From Medicago truncatula (taxonomy: Eukaryota; Streptophyta; Magnoliopsida; Fabales; Fabaceae), in contig NC_053042.1 of the NCBI RefSeq assembly GCF_003473485.1, forward strand, positions 56,011,762 through 56,075,761: 64,000 bases of DNA. Direction: 5' to 3'. The notes below the pieces were generated by a model that saw only the letters and a list, made by a program, of their open reading frames with translations, did not search any database and was not told the DNA's origin. A program made the translations under genes and the position numbers. Below, in pieces: positions 12,061 through 22,420 of the stretch. Position 1 is the first letter of the stretch. Each line of letters opens with the position of its first letter.

Positions 12061-12564
12061 AATTGTTAGATGCAATTTTCATCTGATTTAAACAAGTTAT
12101 CGTGTGTTTAGTTTTGCCATGACGAAAATTGAGTTTGAGAAAATTCATTTTGATTAAAAATAAATTGAAGGTACAATTGATTTATATATGGATAAATTCA
12201 AGTAAAATTGATTTTTATTAATTCATGTTTTTTTTATTTGTCGATTAAAATTGCTTTTGGATGGCCAATTAGCAAAATGAGATTTAATGGTATTTAAACT
12301 ACAGTATTAGTCTTGACCAAACATATAAAAGGGACAAATCACGTTAAATATTTTTTTGAAACGTAGGAGTTATTCGAAGTAGATCGAAACATACAACTAG
12401 ATCATAATTTACTACATGTTTCGTTGAATTTGTTATTATGTTTTGGTCCAAAAACGAAAATAAAAAAATTGGAAATAATTATTTTGGTCCAAAAGAGGTG
12501 AATTGGTCAAATAAAATACATGCAACTAGAACGAAATAAACGCCGCCTGGGCCAGACCGCTTCC

Positions 12565-12572
12565 TATTAAAA
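12565..12572 (+). promoter_or_regulatory. Candidate TATA element of CHI copy 1
   Basis: tattaaaa lies 95 bases before the start codon and is followed by a CA-rich leader. It is an imperfect TATA box, chosen by position and by lack of a better one. Confidence 0.4.
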
Positions 12573-12666
12573 CCCCTTCTTCTCTTAACACACACACACA
12601 AGTCTCAAACAAAATCTGAATCATCATCATATCATAGCTAAACAAAGATAAATTAAGAAGAAGAAT

Positions 12667-13588
12667 ATGGCTGCATCAATCACCGCAATCACTGTGGAGA
12701 ACCTTGAATACCCAGCGGTGGTTACATCTCCGGTCACCGGCAAATCATATTTCCTCGGTGGCGCAGGGGAGAGAGGGTTGACAATTGAAGGAAACTTCAT
12801 CAAGTTCACTGCCATAGGTGTTTATTTGGAAGATATAGCAGTGGCTTCACTAGCTGCCAAATGGAAGGGTAAAACCTCTCAAGAGTTACTAGATACCCTT
12901 GACTTTTACAGAGACATCATCTCAGGTATGTTATACATCAGCTTCGATTATTCTGAACTAACTTATTAATCACTTAAGTTGCTATATAGTGTATGTATGT
13001 ATGTATGTATGTATATAGTTAATTGCAAGTTGATTGATTGATAAATTGATAATGTTTTAGGTCCCTTTGAAAAGTTAATTAGAGGGTCAAAGATTAGGGA
13101 ATTGAGTGGTCCTGAGTACTCAAGGAAGGTTATGGAGAACTGTGTGGCACACTTGAAATCAGTTGGAACTTATGGAGATGCAGAAGCTGAAGCTATGCAA
13201 AAATTTGCTGAAGCTTTCAAGCCTATTAATTTTCCACCTGGTGCCTCTGTTTTCTACAGGCAATCACCTGATGGAATATTAGGGGTTAGTTATAATGCCA
13301 ATTAATTCTGTTTCTTAACTATTTTAATTGAGGTTTACTGTTAATTAATTAAGAAAATTAAGCCTTCCACTAATACTAGTATATTAAAAACATATGTTGC
13401 AGCTTAGTTTCTCTCCTGATACAAGTATACCTGAAAAGGAGGCTGCACTTATTGAGAACAAGGCAGTTTCATCAGCAGTGTTGGAGACTATGATCGGCGA
13501 GCACGCTGTTTCCCCTGATCTTAAGCGCTGTTTGGCTGCAAGATTACCGGCGTTGTTGAACGAGGGTGCTTTCAAGATTGGAAACTGA
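12667..13588 (+). CDS. CHI1: Chalcone isomerase (chalcone-flavanone isomerase), type II, copy 1
   Basis: CHI catalyses the stereospecific ring closure of chalcones to (2S)-flavanones in the cytosol or on the ER face. Legume type II enzymes also use 6'-deoxychalcone (isoliquiritigenin), feeding isoflavonoids. Exons: 12667-12925, 13061-13284, 13403-13588; introns are GT/AG and the product is 222 residues. All active-site residues known from the alfalfa structure are present at the same numbers: Arg36 (GERG), Thr48 (KFTAIG), Lys97, Tyr106 (PEYSRK), Asn113 and the type II pair Thr190-Met191 (LETMIGE). The sequence is very close to alfalfa CHI as I recall it. Oddity: the intron found after FLGGAG in copies 3 and 4 is absent here. 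The ATG follows a CA-rich leader with no nearer upstream ATG in frame. Confidence 0.95.
12987..13013. repeat. (GTAT)n microsatellite in CHI copy 1 intron
   Basis: About six tandem gtat units in the first intron of CHI copy 1. Confidence 0.85.
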
Positions 13589-13759
13589 TCGATCATTATA
13601 CTCACTCCTATATCACTACATTTCCAAAAGCTTGCAGCACAAGAATGAGACCATGTCACTTTTTTTAAGTCTAAACGTTTAATTTTTTGTATATCTATTT
13701 ACCTTCTTATTAGTATCAATAATATGAAATGAAAGATCTTCATCAATAAAAGTGATTTG

Positions 13760-14660
13760 TTTTGTTTGTTCAAATCAGAGTGATAAAATGTTGATTTCAA
13801 TTCATTCGAGTTGTTTATTTCATTTTCTTTGGAAACAGAGTAGGTTGTTAAAATCAATTTTGAATTTCTTCCTTGATCCTTTCTTCTTGTACTCTGTCTT
13901 TACAAACAATGCTTCATCGTTTCCTTATTCCTTTGCCTCAAATTTATTTTTCAGCTCCTTTGAAATAGTAACTTAGTGAACATTATTAAGCAATAGGGGA
14001 TGTAGGTGAACTAAGGGGCGTTGAAGGAGATTTAAGCCGGAGGTCTCAGATTCGATTCTCAGAAACTAACATTTCTCCCTCCCACTTTAACAATTTGCTA
14101 ACAACTAACATTTGCCTATAAAAATAAAATAAAATCAAGAGATAAGGATTCCTTGCCATAAACCAATGTGTCAAAAAGATTTTCTTAAGAACTTGGTAAA
14201 GAATGAACTTGTAAAAGAGCTTGATCTTAATCTTCCATACTCACATCAATGTTCTCAAGATAAAAAATGCTCTTGTTGAACTCATCAATCAATGTGTTCT
14301 TCAACTGTTTTTCCTACTTGCATATTGAAAGTGTAGAATCTTTGCTTCAAATAAATTTTGTTGGCGAAAGATTTCACGTAATGATTTTTCAATTTAAGCA
14401 AAATTGTTGTAACAAGTTTTTCTTTTGAAACTTACCTCATTGGCTTGTCACCCGAACTCAAAATTAGAGCATGATGAGCTTTCTCCATGATTTCTTTTTT
14501 ATTCAAATAAGAAAATGTAGTTGGTAAATTCTTTTCTCCAAGTAAAACACCTGCTAAACCTTTATGAACTATATGAGTTTCGTCTTGAGTCGCCATAGAC
14601 GAAAATCATTCTTGCCATTGAACTTCTCTAGATTGAACTTAGTTGTTGTCATTTCCCCAA
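13760..14660. other. Intergenic between CHI copies 1 and 2
   Basis: No coding sequence seen. Near 14029-14065 the words 'taagccggaggtctcag' and 'attcgattctcag' resemble an RNA polymerase III box B and may be a SINE relic, but no box A, tail or duplication supports it. The rest has no recognisable structure. Confidence 0.35.
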
Positions 14661-14666
14661 GAAGTA

Positions 14667-14871
14667 GGGGTGTTCGCGGTCCATATATTGAACTGAACCA
14701 GATTAATAGATTGGTTTAGTTTTTAAAAACAACTTTAATAAAAATTGGTTAGTTTCTCAAACTAGTTGCAGTTCAGTTCTGAACCAGTTTAAAACCGGTT
14801 TATAGTTTTAAATCGGTTTAGTTTATTTGAACCAGTTTTAAACCGGTTCTGCTATTAAAACTATATTATTA
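14667..14871. mobile_element. hAT-like MITE remnant at the 5' side of CHI pseudogene copy 2
   Basis: It starts 'taggggtgttcgcggt', a common start of small plant hAT-like elements, and continues with repeated words built on aaccagtt and accggttta on both strands (14756-14850). Its end abuts the truncated first exon of CHI copy 2, whose start codon is missing. A second 'taggggtgttc' start occurs at 15427. Target-site duplications were not identified. Confidence 0.45.
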
Positions 14872-16204
14872 GTGAATGTTGAGTTCCTTGAATTCCCAGC
14901 GACGGTGACACCTCCGGATTCCACCAAGACCTATTTCCTTGGTGGCGCAGGTTCTTAAAACAACAGACATTATTGCTTTCCTTGTTTGTGTTTTCATTAT
15001 GGAGTATTTTTGTTTTTCTTCATAAACAATTAATTAATTAATAAGTTTTTCATTCATTCAAAATTAATTATTACTACTAATAAGTTTCCATGCATTGAGT
15101 TGTATGTTTAGAATAATATGATTGACTGTTTTCGTTATATAGATCTAATCTAAAAATATCAATACCTTTATAATGTTTTTCTTTACAAGCCTTATTAATA
15201 TATTATTAAGGATAATGTTAAGTATTCACGTATAATAAAACTAGCATTAAAAAAAAAAATGTTATTTTCAATATGATTATTTATTTTTGTTTCTTTATAA
15301 ATGATCTAAAGACAATGATTAAGATGTCCATGTTATTGATAATGAGGAGTCATATCCAGAATGAACTAGTTCCAAACTAAATAAAAAAATTATTAATTTC
15401 TTGATTCCAATACTCCCTATAAAATAGGGGTGTTCATTGGTTAAGACAACATATTCACCCAAAACTAAACTGACTCGCGAGCACTCTATTGATCATAGAA
15501 GGCGTTTTAGCCTAATAAATGGGCGGTCTAGCTACTGTTTCTACTCACATCACATGGACTTCCTTTTCTAAAACAAATTTTCGAAGCGTTGAGGATAAAA
15601 AAAGAAGCAAAGTTATAAAGTGATAATGAAGTCAAAAAAGGGATTCATATAAATTTATCATCTTGTTTTTTTATAGTAGATCGAAGTTTCTTTTACTTAA
15701 TTAATTAAACAATCTAAATTTAAATACTATATAGACTTGTAGTTTGTCCTATTATTTGGAGCACAACTAGTAGATGTATGACAGATAAGAGTCTTGGGTC
15801 TAACATTTTTTTATGTAAACAGACTCGAGCAATCCAAAGGGATTCTTTGACTAAAAAGTGATGACTATCTATTGCTAAGTGATTTACACGCTGAGTTATG
15901 ATTTTTTTTATGGTATATGTCAATTATACATGTGTTCTTGACTTCTTGATGGAGTATTTGTGAAGGCCACGGGAATGCAGTGACAGCACTTGCCTCAAAG
16001 TGGAAGGGTAGGACTGCAGCTGAGTTGTTGGAGTCCCTTGACTTCTACAGAGACATCATCAAAGGTAGGTAGTTGTAGCTCACACCTAGTCAATCCTTTG
16101 AATTTTCTTCAAGGATAACGTGAATGTCATTTTCTATATTCTTGTTTTATGAGGCACTCATTTTCTAACCTTAGAATATGAATTGTTATCTTTATTATAA
16201 TATA

Positions 16205-16375
16205 TGGTTTAATAGCAGTTTTAACCCCTCAAGTTTTAAGAAGTTGCGATTTTAGCTCCTTAAGAAAAATAACAACAAAACCGTCCCCTAAGTTTTGATT
16301 TTCGCCCCCTATGCCAATTTTGACTCGGTCAACGCCCCTAAGTTTTGACTCTGTGACAGTTTTGGTCCCCTAGGA
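16205..16375. mobile_element. Half of a Mutator-like non-autonomous element
   Basis: Text such as 'ttttaacccctcaagtttta', 'tgactcggtcaacgcccc' and 'gacagttttggtcccctag' resembles the arm of the element at 58128-58411, which has 'ccgagtcaacac' and 'tttggcagttttggcccc'. Only one arm is seen, so I take it as a truncated copy in intron 2 of CHI copy 2. Confidence 0.45.
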
Positions 16376-16404
16376 GTTTATTTCTATATACTAGTTTATT
16401 ATTT

Positions 16405-16547
16405 GTGAGTGAAAACATATGAATTTATCATTAAAAAGGAGTTTTATTTCTATATACTAGTGTAATTTTATTTTACACATACATCCAATCCAATGTTATA
16501 TTACCACATCATTTAATGAATATGATAATTCATATGTTTTCACTCAC
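16405..16547. mobile_element. Foldback MITE with 21-bp perfect inverted ends
   Basis: 16405-16425 begins gtgagtgaaaacatatg and is the reverse complement of 16527-16547, which ends catatgttttcactcac. The loop is about 100 bases. Just left of it and again inside it, a ~23-base word with 'tttatttctatatactagt' is repeated directly (16371 and 16437). Family not identified. Confidence 0.6.
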
Positions 16548-17457
16548 ATGATGTCTACCCGAAAAAAAACTCATAACATGATGTGACAATACAACATTAA
16601 ATTTATTTGTAAAATAATTTTATGTTGATAGTGCATATAAATTAAATTCTTTAAAAAAATAGTGGAGTTAACCCGATTTTTACCAAACATAAAATCTGAT
16701 AATATTTCGGTCTTAATTTTAATATATAAGAAAAATGTCAAATTAAATTGAGAGTTAAATAAAATCTAATCAATAATTATTTTGATCATGATTTAAACAT
16801 GTGGTTTTCTGAATAATCCATCTTTAACCAAAGCTTAACCGAAACTCGTTAACCACTTGATTATTATATTTGTTTGTGATCATAAAAAGTTACGATCAAC
16901 TTTGTATTGAATGATTGAATAATGAAATATGACTCCTATTATATTATAGGTCCCTTTGAGAAATTGATTCGAGGGGGAAAGTTAAAAACTTTGGACGGTC
17001 GTGAATATGTGAGGAAGGTGTCAGAAAATTGTATTGCTTATATGAAATCTGATGGAACATAATTTAGAGAAGCCTTCAAGGATCAAAATTTTCCAACTGG
17101 CGCTAGTGTTTTCTACAAACAATCACCAACTGGAACATTAGGGGTTAGTATAATTTACATGAGCACATAAAATTTAAAAGTCTAATATCTCAACAATATG
17201 TGCACTAATTTGATTTTTATTCTATAAACAAATTAATCACAGCTTCGTTTCTCCAAAGAAGAGACTATGATTGGAGAAATTTCTGTTTCCCCTGCTTTGA
17301 AAGAGAGTTTGGCTACAAGATTTTATGATCTTATGAAGATTAACAATTTCAACATGGGAAATTAACTGATGAGTGAAAGCTGTGTTCAAGGGTGGTGCCA
17401 AAGAAAAAATGATATAAAATGTAATAAACATATGTTTGTCATTAATAATGTTCTATA

Positions 17458-17479
17458 CTCTCTCTCTCTCTCTCTCTCA
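17458..17479. repeat. (TC)n microsatellite
   Basis: Eleven tandem CT units, 93 bases after the stop of CHI pseudogene copy 2. Confidence 0.9.
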
Positions 17480-17499
17480 TATTATTGTTTTACTATAAG

Positions 17500-18890
17500 C
17501 CAAGATATAAGGTGAGGACGGCTGACAATGCCAACTCATTTTTGTCCTGTGTAATATTAATTAATATAAGATGTTTCTTTATTGAATCCTGATTGGTTAA
17601 TGTTTTTATTTAAAGTTGAACAATATTATGATTAAAAAAAAACCAGAAGTTCAAAATCATTTGGTTGGTACTTACTTCTATCATTTTAGTGTATTGTCCT
17701 TAACGTGCACCTCAAGTTGTTGAGCTAGTGTGTATCCAAATGAGATTTAAAATTCAAATTTTGACTACTATCTAACATTACATACTAGCAAGTATAATCC
17801 GTCAAAAAAAGAGGTAGCAACTAATATAAGAATAATTTTTAGGTGGAAACAAAGATTTCAAAGACATTATTTGATCACACAATCAACAAAATTTTGACAG
17901 CACCAGTTGTTACTATTGAGGTCAAACAAAAATAGATTCCCTCCTTTTACAGGCATGCAAAGAAAACTGAATTTGTTGAAAGGTTCAATTCAAACTGTGA
18001 CGGGTGCAGTCTGTGTTGTTTGGTGGGTAGCTGAAGGAATTGGAAATAGGGTTTTGCATCTTAAATCATACTCTCAATAGGTAGGTGTGTTTAATGCAAA
18101 TTGATTCAAAATATTGAAAATCCCACACAACTAATTTAGTTCTTGCATTTTAACCCACTTATCAAATTAGTTGATAATATTGAATAATCAAAAACAATAA
18201 AATTTCAAAAAATCCTCCTAATAAAACTTCAGTTTCAACTTCATAAATTATTCATTTTTGTAATCTAATTGGTGAAATATAAATAATTAATACACTTAGA
18301 TGATTCTACATCATCATCAAGTTGTATGTCATATACAATTAGGTGACATTAACGTGGTTTTCAAAACTAAACGACAAGAATAAAAATTAAAGATTGTATA
18401 TTTGTAAGGGTTGGTGTTTTTTTACGTATGCTAGACCAAACATATCTTTTAACATCCTTTTAAAAAAAAAAATCTTTTAACATGTTTAATATTATTATTA
18501 GAGAAGGCCCATGAATTCGATTTTTATTGTTTTGGGTGTAAAAAAAAGTATGGATAATGTTATTTGGTGAGAGATACATACAACAAAGTATGTAGTAGAT
18601 CCTACTATTAAGTGGATCTCACCGCTATTAATTATTTTTAAACTTATTTGTATCTTTATCTCTTCAATAGAACAAATGGAGAGACCAATAAATAAATATA
18701 ATCCTTCTTTCTTTCTTTCAAAAATAGAGAAAATTCGAAGGGTAATGTTTAATCTCTCATCATTCAATATGAGAAAAAACATATTAAAAAATATTGACTC
18801 CAATTTTTTCGTCCATATCCTCTAGTGGAAGGTTCATATCACATTACACAAGTAGTATTTTTTTTTTGAAAGGACATAATATTTTATAGG
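17500..18890. other. Intergenic before CHI copy 3; start of the duplicated block
   Basis: No gene seen. From about 18480 the sequence (tattagagaaggcccatgaa) resembles 21370 onward, upstream of CHI copy 4. It marks the 5' limit of the segment duplicated to make copies 3 and 4. Confidence 0.5.
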
Positions 18891-18892
18891 TT

Positions 18893-19056
18893 TTTTTTAG
18901 ATTACCTTTGAAAAATGGTGGGTAATTTACCCACCAACCAATCATAATGAACAATTTATTGGTGGGGTCAAGATAATTTATGAATACCACCTAAAAAGGT
19001 GAAATGTTCATTGATTGGAGTAAATTACCCACCAATCTTCCATGGGTACCCTAGTT
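18893..19056. mobile_element. Foldback MITE, family X, copy 1
   Basis: The left arm (attacctttgaaaaatggtg, then gggtaatttaccc) is an imperfect reverse complement of the right arm (taaattacccaccaatcttcc, ggtacc). Close relatives lie at 62810-62972 and, more diverged, 42358-42505. A clear target-site duplication was not seen. It sits about 240 bases before the start codon of CHI copy 3. Confidence 0.65.
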
Positions 19057-19213
19057 GTCACCAAATATTATCTTATCTATACGCTTATGCATTATTGATT
19101 TCATTGAATATATTTATTGTCATATGTCTCACATTATCAAAAAAGTTACATATTTAATCAGGCATATGTTTCTCACCCCCTAAATATACATGATTGAAAT
19201 TGAAATGCCTCAC

Positions 19214-19220
19214 ATATAAG
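19214..19220 (+). promoter_or_regulatory. Candidate TATA element of CHI copy 3
   Basis: atataag occupies the same place, after the shared word gaaattgaaatgcct, as the atataaa of CHI copy 4 at 22314. It lies about 80 bases before the start codon. Confidence 0.45.
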
Positions 19221-19296
19221 CACTTCTCACTCAGGGTCAAATCTTATTTATAGTGATAAAAAAACACTGATAGATCAAACAGAAAGTTGTATAGGT

Positions 19297-20566
19297 ATGG
19301 CGACAGCAGCACCCACAATCACCGGAGTGAAGGTGGAGAATATTGAATTTCCGGCAGTGGTGACACCTCCTGCCTCCCCCAAGTCCTATTTCCTCGGTGG
19401 TGCAGGTATTTCTTATTTTATAGTGATAATAACAACTGAATATAATTCCTTATGTTGTTTTCACTACTAGAACTAGAAGGTTCAAACATCTATCACTTAT
19501 GTCACATTATATTGTTTTTTATCGCAATTTTGCTGCTGAAAATGAAAATCAAGGAGAATAAATTGGTTTCAAATTTTAAATTTATGAGATTCACTTAGTT
19601 TTATCTCTGTGATCGAAGCATTTTGAATTTTTTTTATTGGTAATGGGATGTAGGGGTGAGGGGGTTAGATATTGATGGAGAATTTGTGAAGTTCACTGGA
19701 ATAGGAATTTATTTGGAAGAAAAAGCTGTAGCATCACTCACTCCTAAGTGGAAAGGCAAAACTCCATCTCAGCTCTTTGAATCCCTTGAATTCTATCGAG
19801 ATATCATCAAAGGTAGCAACATACTACTCCATAATGATCATATGCCCCTAATCATCTGTTTTTCTTTGTTCCAAAATATAACTAATCATGTTTTTCTATT
19901 TTTTTTAACAGCAAAAACATGTTTTTCTATTTGTACTTCCAGAAACTATACTTCTATTAGTACTTGCACATACTATTGAATGGAGTAGTTTTTTTAGCAA
20001 TGAATTATAGTTAGTAGCATGTGTGTAAATGTATATACTCACTTATTTATGGGTGTTTTTAGGTCCCTTTGAGAAATTTATTCGAAGTACAAAGGTGAGA
20101 ACACTAGAAGGTAGTGAATATGTGAGAAAGGTGTCAGAAAATTGCATTGCCCATATGAAATCTGAAGGAACATATGGCGATGCAGAAGAAAAAGCCATTC
20201 AAGAATTTAGAGAAGCTTTTAAGGATCAATTTTTTCCACCAGGAACTGCTGCTTTCTACAGACAATCACCAAATGGAGCATTAGGGGTTAGTGTCATTAA
20301 TATTACCTATTGCATGTATCTAAATATCCATTTTAATCAACACATTTTGATATTTCTTTTTCTACAAATTAATCACACAGCTTAGATTCTCCAAAGATGA
20401 GACAATACCTGAACATGAGTATGCTGTTATAAACAACAAGCCGCTTTCGGAAGCAGTGTTGGAGACCATGATTGGAGAAATCCCTGTTTCCCCTGCTTTG
20501 AAAGAGAGTTTGGCTACAAGATTTTATGAGTTTCTGAAGATTGACAACTTCAACATTCGAAACTGA
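19297..20566 (+). CDS. CHI: Chalcone isomerase, type II-like, copy 3
   Basis: Exons: 19297-19405, 19654-19812, 20063-20286, 20381-20566; total 678 bases, 225 residues, with GT/AG introns. Same reaction as copy 1. Active-site equivalents are present: Arg39, Thr51, Lys100, Tyr109, Asn116 and Thr193-Met194 (LETMIGE). The product starts [14 protein letters not shown] and ends FNIRN, with the alternative tail [16 protein letters not shown] seen also in copies 2 and 4. Unlike copy 1, intron 1 interrupts FLGGAG at phase 1. Thr-Met at the specificity pair suggests type II, but the overall sequence is well diverged from copy 1, so substrate preference should not be assumed. Its promoter and body are duplicated as copy 4. 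Confidence 0.93.
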
Positions 20567-20599
20567 TATTTGAAAAATGAAAACTGTTATCTATAATCT

Positions 20600-22310
20600 T
20601 AAAGGCGAGGGGCATGATCTTTCAATGCATTATGATGCAATAAACGAATAATCCAAGTGACATATCTATAAGTCACATGATAATGTTACTTTATTTTTGA
20701 ATTTGCTATCACAAGTCACAACAGTTTGTGGACTTGGTACGTCATTATTTGAAATGAATGGCTTAGTTACCTGGTTGTTTTTTAATCTGTTTGTGCATCA
20801 TTTATGAAAAAAAGTTATTATTATTTATTTTATTTTATTTAGCAGAAATTAAAATTAAGGATATCATATGCAAAATGCAATGAGCAATCATAAAATTAAG
20901 AAGACTAAAAGGAAGGAAGAGATCACATTCAACATATTATGCTCATTGTGGCTGCCCATTCTGTGATGTGATATATATTCTCTCATTTTAAGATATAAGC
21001 TTGAAACTTAATTTATGTTTTACTTTTTCCTTCTTTTGTTTATTGTCTTGTCACTTTGTAGTTCTACCAAAAAGAAAAACTTTACGAAGACTAAAAGTAA
21101 ACGACAACAGATGTTTTTTTTTTACTTACACTAAAATTAAAAAAATGGTAAACTAAGTAAGTAATTAAGCTCAAGTGATTTACAAGTTTTATCAATGACA
21201 AATTGTTCGAAAGAATTCAAATTTGATTCATAGGTAAAACAATTTTTGGTCAGATTATTATTACTTTACGGCCGAATTCCAAATTATCAGTGCTCATTTC
21301 TCCTGGGAATTTCAGAATTAACCAAAAAAAAAAAAAAAACACTAAAAAGTGGTAACATGTTATTGTAACATGTATAATATTAGAGAGATGAGCCATAAAT
21401 TCTACTTTCATTGTTTTGAGCAGCCCCAAAATGTTGACTCCAGCTGGATCACCAGTTTTATTAAGGTAATGTGGGCCACTAATGCACGAGTCAATCAAAT
21501 TTGTACAACTCATTTATTTTGTCTAAAATACCAACGATTAAGGTGTTCGTTTGAACTAATTTTGATATAAAAATTTATCACATTTAAAGATAAATTTCTT
21601 TTTAGTTTGATTTAATTTTATATGATTAATTTGAAAAATCCGATCAAATTTATTGCAGTTTAGTTTGGATTGGTATTTGAATATCGAAATTACTAAATTG
21701 TAATTTTTATTAATTTTAAAATTATAAAGACACCACAAATTAATAGGTTTGATGAAACTAATATACTAAACATTAATATATATTAGTATAAAATAACAAT
21801 GATTGATTGTGTATGAAATTATAACTCAAATAAATAATTCATATAGAGTTGCGTCTTAAAATATTGACTCCAATTTCTTCAAGTCATAGAGAGATGATAA
21901 TTCCCTTTATTATATTATTTTTAAGGGAATCTCATACTATTTTTTTTTTGTCAATTTCCTTTATTATTTTTATGGGAATCTAATACTATTATTTTTTTTG
22001 TCAAGTAGTCTTAGAGTTCGCACATTTTAAATATGGAGAAGTGAGGTGTTTGAGATTTGCATCCCGGTCCAAACATGATCTATGCAATATCTCTACCAAC
22101 TAAGTTAAGCTTGCGGAAACCTTATCCTATTTTATATTATCTGATATATATACGCTTACGCATTATTGATTTCATTGAATATATTTACTATCACATGGCT
22201 CACATTAAAAGGTTTTTACAAGTTTTTTTTTTTTTATCAAAAAGGTTACATATTTAATCATACATATGTTTGTCACCCGCTAAACATACATGATTGAAAT
22301 TGAAATGCCT
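20600..22310. other. Intergenic between CHI copies 3 and 4
   Basis: The first 400 bases match the 3' flank of copy 4 (from 25010) and part of copy 5 (from 27842). From about 22140 the sequence matches the upstream region of copy 3 (cattattgatttcattgaat). No other coding sequence seen. Confidence 0.6.
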
Positions 22311-22312
22311 TT

Positions 22313-22319
22313 TATATAA
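22313..22319 (+). promoter_or_regulatory. Candidate TATA element of CHI copy 4
   Basis: tatataaa context about 102 bases before the start codon, in the homologous position to that of copy 3. Confidence 0.5.
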
Positions 22320-22420
22320 ACATCTCCACTCTGTGTCAAATCTCAAAGCTAAAAATAAAACAGACACTTGAAAAAAGCACTGGAAGATCAAATTGACGCA
22401 AAGTGGGATAGCAATAAGCT

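Larger units (their letters stand above)
14872..17365 (+). pseudogene. Chalcone isomerase pseudogene, copy 2
   Basis: Four decayed exons. Exon 1 (14872-14950) reads [13 protein letters not shown] and FLGGAG but lacks a start codon. Exon 2 (about 15935-16064) keeps FVKATG, then a deletion removes the segment equivalent to GVYLEEK; it resumes as [16 protein letters not shown] and DFYRDIIKG. Exon 3 (16950-17143) keeps [15 protein letters not shown] and [12 protein letters not shown] but has a stop (TAA) and loses the equivalent of [11 protein letters not shown]. Exon 4 (17243-17365) lost about 20 residues before ETMIGEISVSP and ends with a stop at 17363-17365. The catalytic Thr48, Tyr106 and Asn113 equivalents remain, but Arg36 is lost. 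It cannot encode an enzyme. Confidence 0.9.

Noticed and set aside
14000..14070. Possible SINE
   Set aside because: A box B-like word only; no box A, tail or duplication.
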